Positions 1-6,849 of a DNA stretch of 45,491 nucleotides are shown in pieces; position 1 is the stretch's first letter; every line of letters begins with the position of its first letter. A program made the position numbers and the translations under genes. Origin of the DNA: Bifidobacteriaceae bacterium (lineage in GTDB: Bacteria; Actinomycetota; Actinomycetes; Actinomycetales; Bifidobacteriaceae). The stretch lies in contig JAQXZM010000117.1 of assembly GCA_029227215.1 (NCBI GenBank), positions 1-45,491 on the forward strand, in the 5' to 3' direction. The notes beneath the pieces were generated by a model. That model did not search any database. It saw only the letters and a program-made list of their open reading frames with translations, and was not told where the DNA came from.

Positions 1-570
1 CACGTGCACCTGGCGGTTGTAGTCGGTGTGGCCCCACGGGTTCTCCTTGAGCAGCCAGTAGTCCGGCGTCTCGATCTGCTTGCCGTTCTCATCGAACTTC
101 TGCTTGAAGATGCCGTACTGGTACTGGATGCCGTAGCCGAATGCCGGCACGCCGAGGGAAGCGAGGGAGTCGATGAAGCAGGCGGCGAGACGGCCCAGGC
201 CGCCATTGCCGAGGCCCGGCTCGTATTCGGCGTCGATGACGTCCTTGGGGTCATAGCCCAGTTCCTTGACCGCAGCGTCGAACTGCTCGGTCAGGCCGGC
301 GTTGAGCAGAGCGTTCTGAAGCTGGCGACCCATGAGGAACTCAGCGCTGAGGTAGCCGACGGCCTTGGTGTTGCCGTTGACCATGTCCTGCTTGGTGGTT
401 TCCCAGGAATCCACGAGGTGCTTGCGCACTGCGGTTGCGGCGGCGACGTACACGTCGTCGACGGTGGCTTCCTTCGGGGTGACGCCCTGAGTGTACTTGA
501 GCTCGGTGCGGATCTCGTTTGCGAAGTCCGCGGCGGAGATGGGGTTGTGGGGTGCAGTAGTTGCTGCCAT
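1..570 (-). CDS. glgP: Glycogen phosphorylase, N-terminal part (runs off the left edge)
   Basis: The first 190 residues are visible; the rest lies beyond base 1. The enzyme releases glucose-1-phosphate from glycogen or maltodextrin with phosphate and PLP, in the cytoplasm. The visible part holds the family landmarks: the AVGYLSAEFLMGRQLQNAL stretch near residues 69-87 and GYDPKDVIDAEYEPGLGNGGLGRLAACF around residues 108-135 (split here: the key part is EYEPGLGNGGLGRLAACF), followed by the conserved YGIQYQYGIFKQ segment. The ATG at 568-570 is preceded on the coding strand by an AGAAAGAGGG Shine-Dalgarno-like run. The PLP lysine is outside the window, so activity cannot be judged from here. Identification is secure from sequence recall of the family. 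Confidence 0.95.
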   Translation of the reverse strand, partial: MAATTAPHNPISAADFANEIRTELKYTQGVTPKEATVDDVYVAAATAVRKHLVDSWETTKQDMVNGNTKAVGYLSAEFLMGRQLQNALLNAGLTEQFDAAVKELGYDPKDVIDAEYEPGLGNGGLGRLAACFIDSLASLGVPAFGYGIQYQYGIFKQKFDENGKQIETPDYWLLKENPWGHTDYNRQVHV

Positions 571-1038
571 ACAGGCCCTCTTTCTTGAATATTGATGTCA
601 TGCATTCCTTCGCCGCTCGCATGAACGCATGTCTAAGCACGCGTGTCGCAACGTGCGCGCGCTGCACACCTCGGCGGCGCGGCGCAGGTCTACGCGAATA
701 GCGAAGGCGGAAATTGCACGCGTCCCATACTAATGCAAGGTCTGTTCAGAAAAGCCGAACAACGGCAGATTTTCGGCGTTTTCTTGATGATTCGTCCAAG
801 AATTTCCCTGCGATTGGCATGGCGGGTTGTGAAGATTCCGCAATGCGGTGAGGGCGGCTTTCGGTGGCATTGGTGTGATGCAACGTTTTTGCAATGCATG
901 CGAGGCCGGAACGGAGGTTGTGCGCGTGTGGGCGCACGGTGTGAGAGTCGGGTGGTGCGGGGACCGGCGGTGCAGGGGCCGTCGGTGCAGGTGAGGGATC
1001 GGGGGAGACTGACTTGTTGGCGTGGCACAATCGGCGGT
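571..1038. other. Divergent intergenic region between glgP and the SCP-like gene
   Basis: 468 bases without a convincing gene. A hairpin-forming inverted repeat lies at about 750-784, with AAAGCCGAA pairing with TTCGGCGTTT around an 11-12-base loop. It could be a regulatory element for glgP, which is transcribed leftward. An open frame continues upstream of the 1039 start but has no family resemblance. I see nothing else I can name. Confidence 0.4.
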
Positions 1039-1515
1039 ATGGCAGTGATTCACGACAAGGATCGTTTGGAAGGTGCTACGTCCCTGCAGGCATGGAAGGA
1101 TGCGGCTGCCGAGCAGCTCGAAGGCATGCAGCAGGTGGACATCGCAGGTTCTGTGGACTCGAAGAATCCCGAGGAGGCCGCCGAAATCTCCGCCGGGATT
1201 CGTCTGCGGGTGGCGCCGGTGCTGAGCCGCCGTGCGATGGCGATGGCGGTGCGCTATTCGTTGTATTTGCTGGAGAAGCGTGCGCCCGGTCCGGGGGTGG
1301 AGGTGAGGGTCGCGCCGTACGCCGCGGTGAAGGTGCTGGAGGGGCCTGCATCGGATCCGCATAATCTCACGCCGCCGGACGTGATCGAGCTTGAACCCGC
1401 GGTGTGGCTGCGTTTGGCATGCGGCATCACCCGTTGGCAGGAAGAGAAAGATGCAGGGCATATCACTGCGGTTGGGCCGCGCGACGATTTGCACAGATTC
1501 CTGCCGCTTGTGTAG
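1039..1515 (+). CDS. Sterol-carrier-family (SCP-like) protein
   Basis: 158 residues. The sequence resembles the small actinobacterial 'sterol carrier family' proteins. It has an N-terminal helical stretch, then a compact alpha/beta part containing RRAMAMAVRYSLYLLEKRAPG and a hydrophobic end around VIELEPAVWLRLACGITRW. I chose the ATG at 1039 because similarity begins just after it and the upstream extension is basic and low in information. No Shine-Dalgarno precedes this ATG. Instead CACAAT ends 7 bases upstream, so the mRNA may be leaderless. No substrate can be inferred. It stands alone between glgP and the first paralog of the 1654-8661 family. The family call is from recall of related bifidobacterial proteins. 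Confidence 0.65.
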   Translation: MAVIHDKDRLEGATSLQAWKDAAAEQLEGMQQVDIAGSVDSKNPEEAAEISAGIRLRVAPVLSRRAMAMAVRYSLYLLEKRAPGPGVEVRVAPYAAVKVLEGPASDPHNLTPPDVIELEPAVWLRLACGITRWQEEKDAGHITAVGPRDDLHRFLPLV

Positions 1516-1653
1516 CGGTTTCCTGTATGGTTTCCCGTGCGGTTGTCCCGCGTCCCTGGTGGTGTTCCCTGCCGCTGCGCGCTGTGTTGCATTGCATGGT
1601 GTTACATTGCATCGCATGGTGCGCAGCAGCCCATCCCGTGCGATGATGGAGGG

Positions 1654-3201
1654 ATGAAAGGACATGTTGGCGGGCGATGCGGCTGGCCGAACGGCGTGCA
1701 GGGCGGCGGAGGCGCGGCCGGGAACGAAGCCGTGGACGGGGATGCAAACGCAGTCCCGGATGCCGGGGCGGCTCCGGTCTATCCGTACGAGGCGAGGTGG
1801 CAGCCCTCGGCTGTGGCCGGCGCTGCGCAGGTGGCGGGCGCGACGCTTGGGTTGTGCGCGGCGGCCGTGGTTCTTCCCGTTGTCGCAGGTGTAATCCTGC
1901 TGGTGATTGCGCGTGGGAAGCCTCTGTCGTGGCTTGACGCCGTGGCGTTCGTGCTCGTGGGCGTCGTGCCCGTCGCTGAGGTGGGGGCATTCATTGCGAT
2001 GGCGAGTCGCGGGAACGCAAAGCGCTTGCGCGGTGGTCCGCAGGATTTGCAAGGGGCGGCGGAAAGAACGCCATTGAATCGTGGCAACCTGTCGGGGCTC
2101 CTTCCTTCCGATACGCAGGATGCCGGCACAGGGGCTTCGTGCAATGGAGCCAAAGGGGATGCGCGGTACATCGTTCCTTCTGCAAATGACCTCAGGAAGC
2201 GTATTGCTGAAGGCGGCGGCATAGCCTTTCCGCTGTTGGAAGAATTCCCCGCCGCGGCCGGCTCGGGCAATCGCCAGCGTCCGGTGAGAGCGGCCTGGAG
2301 GATTCCGGCGGCGTCCGAACTGCATGCAAGCCCTGGCGTCATCACTGCTTCCCTGAGTCTCCCCGTCGTGAAAACGGTGCGACGCTACGATGGGTATTCC
2401 GCAGTGGGCGCCGTCATGCATTTCTTCGAATTGGAGTTTCGCGAAACCAATGGCACGCGACGGAAGATCTGGACGGATGCGACGCCATCGTGGTTTTCCC
2501 CAGGGCAGCATGTCACCGTCTACCATTACGCGACGGTGCGTTTCCAAGCGCCTCCCGTCATCCGCATTCATGATGTGGCCGACGCGCGCCATCCGCAATC
2601 CGTGGTGAATCACGAGACGGTTTTGTTCTCCCTTGCCATGTTCGATCATGCCGTGTGCGGCGAGACTTGCGGGAAGGGAACCTTCGGGGATTGGGCGTGC
2701 GCGCAGTCGTGGGGCGTACATTGGCGCGGGAGGGTGTGCGCGGTCGGATATTCGGAAGATCGCAGAATCCAGGGCACCGGAATTCGTGACGCTGACGGAG
2801 CGCACGCCGGCGATGCACGAGAAAAGGAAGCCCGTGGGGCAAGCCGGTTCCTTCCAACCCGCGTATCGGATTTCGTGATTGGCCGGGAGAGAATCCCCTT
2901 TCAGCAGATGGAGGATCCGGTAGGCACCGTATTGCACAGGCATTGGGGAATCGTGGAAGACGCCGTCGTCATCCCGCTGTTCAACCGGCGTTATTGGTGT
3001 GGATACGGCTACATGGCGCTGGTGAGTTTCTCCCACCTGGGGATGCAGAAATGCGCGTGGGCGTTTTGCGATCCTGAGCGCGGCGATTCATATCTGGGGG
3101 ACGATACGGGGAATTTGCGTCCGATTCCTGTGCGTGCAGGCGATTCCGTGACCTTGTGGCGTGCAATCGACGGATTGTGCATAGTGGATCCGTCGGTGTG
3201 A
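1654..3201 (+). CDS. Two-TM protein of unknown function, paralog 1 of 3
   Basis: 515 residues. The acidic, glycine-rich N-terminus ends in a YPYE motif (residues 43-46). Two membrane helices follow, at about 61-85 and 92-116, then a long soluble part. The soluble part holds two stretches that look related to each other. Module A (about residues 255-310) has the pattern RRKIWTD, FSPGQHVTVYHY, IRIHDVADA. Module B at the C-terminus has RYWCGYGYMALVSF, WAFCDP, SYLGDD, AGDSVTLW. The same order is found in the genes at 5711-6751 and 6850-8661. The spacing of 'GxxVTVY' and 'IRxHD' recalls DUF3592-type membrane proteins, but this is only a suggestion. The ATG at 1654 directly follows GGAGGG, which is unusually close. 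Function unknown; probably inner-membrane anchored. Confidence 0.75.
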   Translation: MKGHVGGRCGWPNGVQGGGGAAGNEAVDGDANAVPDAGAAPVYPYEARWQPSAVAGAAQVAGATLGLCAAAVVLPVVAGVILLVIARGKPLSWLDAVAFVLVGVVPVAEVGAFIAMASRGNAKRLRGGPQDLQGAAERTPLNRGNLSGLLPSDTQDAGTGASCNGAKGDARYIVPSANDLRKRIAEGGGIAFPLLEEFPAAAGSGNRQRPVRAAWRIPAASELHASPGVITASLSLPVVKTVRRYDGYSAVGAVMHFFELEFRETNGTRRKIWTDATPSWFSPGQHVTVYHYATVRFQAPPVIRIHDVADARHPQSVVNHETVLFSLAMFDHAVCGETCGKGTFGDWACAQSWGVHWRGRVCAVGYSEDRRIQGTGIRDADGAHAGDAREKEARGASRFLPTRVSDFVIGRERIPFQQMEDPVGTVLHRHWGIVEDAVVIPLFNRRYWCGYGYMALVSFSHLGMQKCAWAFCDPERGDSYLGDDTGNLRPIPVRAGDSVTLWRAIDGLCIVDPSV

Positions 3202-3271
3202 CTCAGGCAGCGTGCGGAGCACCAACAGCACAACCAGCCACACGCAGGGAAGAAAAGAGGGAAGGAAAACA

Positions 3272-3297
3272 GCGACCTTATGAAGCGACCTTATGAA
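3272..3297. repeat. 13-bp tandem duplication
   Basis: GCGACCTTATGAA occurs twice head to tail, downstream of paralog 1. It lies just before another short inverted repeat (GTGCCC at 3300-3305 with GGGCAC at 3323-3328). No function is evident; it is probably a replication-slippage product. Confidence 0.8.
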
Positions 3298-3396
3298 AAG
3301 TGCCCAGAGGGAAAAATACACCGGGCACCGCAATCGAACAAACATGGTCGAATTCACCTGTTCCTGACACTGTTTTCTGTCGCCTGATTCCCAGAA

Positions 3397-3436
3397 GGCG
3401 CCTCGGGAGTCAACTGTTGGTGATTCCCGAGGCGCC
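3397..3436. terminator. Hairpin between convergent paralog 1 and trpS
   Basis: A perfect 12-bp stem, GGCGCCTCGGGA (3397-3408) with TCCCGAGGCGCC (3425-3436), and a 16-base loop. It sits 30 bases beyond the trpS stop codon and between convergent genes, so it may serve trpS (leftward) or both genes. There is no clear T-run on either side, so intrinsic termination is plausible rather than certain. Confidence 0.55.
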
Positions 3437-3466
3437 ATGCGGTTCAGTGAGCGGCCGGCGCGCAGC

Positions 3467-4576
3467 TCAGTACTTCATGCCCATGGCCTCGCGCACTTCG
3501 TCAAGCGTTTGGTTCGCAATCTCGTTGGCGCGTTTGTTGCCATCATGGAGCACGTCGCGCACGTAATCGGGATCCTTCTCAAGCTGTGCCCGGCGCTCGC
3601 GATGCGGTGCGAGGAATTCGTTGACGGTTTTCGTCACGAATTGCTTGAGTGCGCCTGCGCCGGCATCACCGATTTCTTCGGCGACGTCCTGCGGCGTGCG
3701 CCCAGTGCAGAGCGCAGCGGTGGTGAGCAGCGCGGAAACCTGCGGGCGGTTCACCGGGTCGAAGGTGATGCGGCGTTCGGAATCCGTGGGGCTCTTCTTA
3801 ATCAGCTTCGCGGTCTCCTCCGCGGTGGCGCCCAGCATGATGGAATTGCCATACGACTTGCTCATCTTGCGCCCATCGAGGCCCGGGATCTCCGGCGCGT
3901 CGGAAAGGATCGCTTCCGGCTCGGGGAACACGGGGTGCTTCTTGGCATAGCGGTTGTTGAAGCGGCGCGCGATGGTGCGCGTGATCTGCACGTGCGGCAG
4001 GTTGTCCTTGCCGATCGGCACCACGTTCGCCTTGCAGAACAGGATGTCGCACGCCTGGTGCACCGGGTAGGTGAGCAGCAGGCCGGTCAGCGCGTGGCCG
4101 GACGCCTCCATCTCGCTCTTGACGGTGGGGTTGCGCTCGAGCTCGGCCTCGGAGACGAGCGAGAGGAACGGCAGCATGAGCTGGTTCTCGGCGGGCACCG
4201 CGGAATGCGTGTAGATCATGGTCTTGTTGGGGTCGATGCCCGCGGCGAGGTAATCCATGACGAGTCCCATGACGTTCTCGCCGATGTGCTCGGTGGTGTC
4301 GCGGTCGGTGATGACCTGGTAGTCCGCGATGATGATGTTCGTGTTGACGCCGAGGTTCTGCATGGCCACGCGCTCCTTGATGGAGCCGAAGTAATGGCCC
4401 AGATGCAGGCGCCCGGTGGGGCGGTCGCCGGTGAGCATCGTGAATTTGCTCGGGTTGGCGCGCAGCTTCTCGAGCGTCTCGGCGGAGCGCTTCTGCGCGG
4501 CGGCGAACGTGTCGCTGATTTCGTTGCCAGCGGCGGTCACCTGGGGTTCATCGGTTGCCTGGGGTTCATCGGCCAT
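3467..4576 (-). CDS. trpS: Tryptophanyl-tRNA synthetase
   Basis: 369 residues. It charges tRNA-Trp with tryptophan using ATP in the cytoplasm and is a class I synthetase. The HIGH-type motif appears as GRLHLGHYFGS near residues 54-64, and the KMSKS loop as GRKMSKSYGNS near residue 240. The tail ENQLMLPFLSLVSEAELERN also fits bacterial TrpRS. There is an N-terminal extension of about 40 residues before the first conserved block (KFTMLTGDRPTGRLHLGH). The ATG at 4574-4576 is preceded by a good AAGGAGAAATCC Shine-Dalgarno region, which decides the start. The gene is convergent with paralog 1 and divergent from the DUF3073 gene. I saw no T-box or leader peptide in the upstream 396 bases. Confidence 0.97.
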   Translation of the reverse strand: MADEPQATDEPQVTAAGNEISDTFAAAQKRSAETLEKLRANPSKFTMLTGDRPTGRLHLGHYFGSIKERVAMQNLGVNTNIIIADYQVITDRDTTEHIGENVMGLVMDYLAAGIDPNKTMIYTHSAVPAENQLMLPFLSLVSEAELERNPTVKSEMEASGHALTGLLLTYPVHQACDILFCKANVVPIGKDNLPHVQITRTIARRFNNRYAKKHPVFPEPEAILSDAPEIPGLDGRKMSKSYGNSIMLGATAEETAKLIKKSPTDSERRITFDPVNRPQVSALLTTAALCTGRTPQDVAEEIGDAGAGALKQFVTKTVNEFLAPHRERRAQLEKDPDYVRDVLHDGNKRANEIANQTLDEVREAMGMKY

Positions 4577-4972
4577 GGATTTCTCCTTGGAATGCGCGTT
4601 GTTGGAATGACGCGAATGATGCGGAGCATCGCGCGGCGCGGAATGCGGCGGAGTGCATTCGGAGTGTCGTGCGATCCTCAAGTTTCTTACAAGCCCAGTC
4701 TAGGGCTTCGCCAGACCTCAGTGGCGTGGCGGTCCGCGTGGCGCAGGCGCGGCAGCCCGTGTGGCATTGGTAGCGCCCGCCACGCACTCGACATGCCCTT
4801 GCCGTGCGTTCGCCGTGCGCCCGCGATGCGCCCGCCACACGCGCGGATCGAGAATTTTTGCTCTCATGGCGAATGAGAGAGCCCATCGCTCCAATTAGGT
4901 GGTAACCTACTGAATGATGATTTAGCAAACAACTGTGCCTTAAGGCATATCGACTGACGTAAAGGGGGTCGG
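4577..4972. promoter_or_regulatory. Divergent trpS / DUF3073 intergenic region with two inverted repeats
   Basis: 396 bases without a gene. CTCTCAT-ggcga-ATGAGAG (4861-4879) is a 7-bp inverted repeat. TAGGT-ggta-ACCTA (4896-4900 with 4905-4909) is a second, 17 bases further on. Both lie 65-110 bases upstream of the DUF3073 start, where a promoter with operators would be expected. No regulator can be named. The rest is GC-rich and featureless to my reading. Confidence 0.4.
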
Positions 4973-5377
4973 ATGGGCCGCGGACGTCAGAAGGCTAAGC
5001 AACAGCGGATTGCACGTAAGCTCAAATATCTGACTACTGACACGGATTACGACGCGCTCGCTCAGGAGCTCGCACACCAGGACGAAGAGGAGCCCTCGGC
5101 GGCTGACCCCTTCGCATCAGTGGAGGAATCCGCAGCTGAGACTTCACAGGAGAGTTCGGTGGCGGACGAAGCGTCGTCCGAGGAACTGGATGAGTATGCC
5201 CAGTGGGCTGCCGAGGCCGCCAAGAAGGCCGAGGAAAGCAAGCCCGTTGCGGCAAAGCCCGTTCACAGGCCGTTCCCCATGCCCAAGCCGGGTGCGCCGA
5301 TCAAGAAGGCCGCTCCCAAGCCAGCTGCGGGCGCTGTAGGGGAATCGGCAGAGTCTCAGGCGAAGACCTCGGAATAA
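4973..5377 (+). CDS. DUF3073 family protein
   Basis: 134 residues. The N-terminus MGRGRQKAKQQRIARKLKY and the DYDALAQEL segment that follows are the signature of DUF3073, a small actinobacterial protein family without known function. The first 20 residues are strongly basic, the middle (about 35-85) is acidic and serine-rich, and the tail is lysine/proline/alanine-rich, so most of the chain is probably disordered. The start follows AAAGGGGG with a suitable spacing. A strong terminator lies downstream at 5544-5580, so the gene appears monocistronic. The basic head suggests nucleic-acid or ribosome contact, but that is inference only. Confidence 0.9.
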   Translation: MGRGRQKAKQQRIARKLKYLTTDTDYDALAQELAHQDEEEPSAADPFASVEESAAETSQESSVADEASSEELDEYAQWAAEAAKKAEESKPVAAKPVHRPFPMPKPGAPIKKAAPKPAAGAVGESAESQAKTSE

Positions 5378-5710
5378 GATTTCGGGGTTGATTCCAAGGA
5401 GCAAGCAGCGGCATGGAGCAAGCAGCGGATTGAACGCTGATGCCCGTGATTCCGGTTCTTGAAATTCTGGGCCCACGAGCCTGGGCTCGCGGGCCTAATT
5501 CACAATCCTGACTCACAATCCTGGGTTCACACAGCCTCAACACGCCGTGGAACGTTCATGCAACGTTCCACGGCTTTTCTGTTCCCGCTTGCGGTTCCCT
5601 AGCAGTTTTTCCTGCGATTTTCTCCTCAGGACCGAGTTTCTAGACTGATTCTCTAGATTGAGCCCCAACGATTCTCCTGTACGCTGGGTGTACCAGGCCG
5701 GTAATCCGGA
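5378..5710. other. Intergenic region carrying the DUF3073 terminator
   Basis: 333 bases between DUF3073 and paralog 2. Apart from the strong hairpin at 5544-5574 it contains TCTAGA twice in an inverted arrangement near 5639-5657 and no coding signal. No remnant of the two-TM N-terminal domain of paralogs 1 and 3 could be recognised here in any frame. Confidence 0.5.
5544..5580 (+). terminator. Intrinsic terminator of the DUF3073 gene
   Basis: A perfect 13-bp stem, GCCGTGGAACGTT (5544-5556) with AACGTTCCACGGC (5562-5574), a 5-base CATGC loop and a TTTTCTGTT tail. Confidence 0.9.
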
Positions 5711-6751
5711 GTGGATGCCGCGGATCCTCAGGCGCCGCCGAGAAGAGGGTCATGCCGTGCGTGGTGTCTTCCTGATGCTGGTCCGTTGCGCGTTGCATCG
5801 GGGGTGGTTGTCGACACGCTGAGTCTCCCGGCGTGGTATAGGACGGGCGATGCCCGTGATGATGAGGGCTCGTACAGCGGTCGTGTCGATTTCCGTACGT
5901 TTTTTGTGTTGGTGGGTTTCGTGGATTGGCGTGGCGTGCCGCGGCGGTGTTGGTCGAATGCCCTGCTGGGGTTCTTCCGCCCGGGTGAGCGGGTGAGCGT
6001 GTATTACTACGAGTGTTTCCCCGACTACGAGTGTTTCCCCGAGGGGGCCGGGCCGTTCCTGCGGGTCCATGACGTGGCGGACGCGCGGTGCCCGGTGGAT
6101 GTGCGGGGGCATGTGTCGGTGGTGTTCCCGCGTCTTTTGGCACAGTGGCGTGATTCCGCGGCGGATGGCCGCGGCGACAGTTTCCTGGCGCGGGTCCTGC
6201 CGTGTGCGTGGGGCGGGTGCTGGCATCGCGGCGTGACCTCGGTGGGTTACTCGCGGACGTGCGCGGCGCCGGCGGCGTATCGGCGCGGTTCCGGGCTCCT
6301 GGGACTCCTGGGGCTGTCGAAGGCCAAGCCGCTTGACAAGGCGAGGTCGTGGCGCATCCCCACGGATGATTTCGCGGTCGGCGGGCAGGTGCTTGGCGAT
6401 TATCCGGAGACGGTGCGGTTGCGTGCGTTTGATGGGGTGGCGTTGGATGTGGCGGTGGTGCCGTTGTTCAACCGGTGTTTCTGGTGCGGTTATGGCTACA
6501 TGGCGAAAGTGCGCGTGGGCGGGGGCAGCGACCATGCACACGGCTCCCATTCGCATGGCATACACAGCGCGCATAGCACCGATCCGAACGCCATCTGGGC
6601 ATTCTGCGATCCCGTGCGGCGCGACTCGTACCTGGGCGATGACGAGCGCATGCTGCGCGATACGCCGGTGCATGCAGGCGACAGCGTGCGCTTGCTGCGC
6701 CGTTCCGACGGCGTGTGCATCGTGACGCCGCGACATGACGTCTCGAAATGA
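5711..6751 (+). CDS. Paralog 2 of the unknown family, N-terminally shortened
   Basis: 346 residues from a GTG at 5711. An in-frame TAA at 5702-5704 limits the upstream extension. It matches paralogs 1 and 3 from RAWCLPDAG (the AWRIP/AWRVP block) to the C-terminus. Shared blocks include PRRCWSN, GERVSVYYY, LRVHDVADA, VVPLFNRCFWCGYGYMA, WAFCDP, RDSYLGDD and HAGDSVRLL. It lacks the two membrane helices and YPYE motif of its relatives. Between GYMA and WAFCDP it carries a histidine-rich insert (about residues 272-293, HAHGSHSHGIHSAH) absent from the others. No good Shine-Dalgarno precedes the GTG. The gene may be a 5'-truncated, decaying copy or a real soluble variant; the intact 346-codon frame favours recent or continuing use. 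Confidence 0.6.
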   Translation: MDAADPQAPPRRGSCRAWCLPDAGPLRVASGVVVDTLSLPAWYRTGDARDDEGSYSGRVDFRTFFVLVGFVDWRGVPRRCWSNALLGFFRPGERVSVYYYECFPDYECFPEGAGPFLRVHDVADARCPVDVRGHVSVVFPRLLAQWRDSAADGRGDSFLARVLPCAWGGCWHRGVTSVGYSRTCAAPAAYRRGSGLLGLLGLSKAKPLDKARSWRIPTDDFAVGGQVLGDYPETVRLRAFDGVALDVAVVPLFNRCFWCGYGYMAKVRVGGGSDHAHGSHSHGIHSAHSTDPNAIWAFCDPVRRDSYLGDDERMLRDTPVHAGDSVRLLRRSDGVCIVTPRHDVSK

Positions 6752-6849
6752 TTGGCAACGCGCGGAGGTGGGATTATTCTTGATTCTGAGAGTGCCCATG
6801 CGCCTGCGATTGCTGCAGACGCGCGGCGTGAAAACGTGAGAGAGGGACG

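Noticed and set aside
730-3036. A 768-codon open frame on the minus strand opposite the SCP-like gene and paralog 1
   Set aside because: It is antisense to conserved sequence on the plus strand, has no recognisable domain, and reads as His/Arg/Pro-rich noise typical of GC-rich shadow frames.
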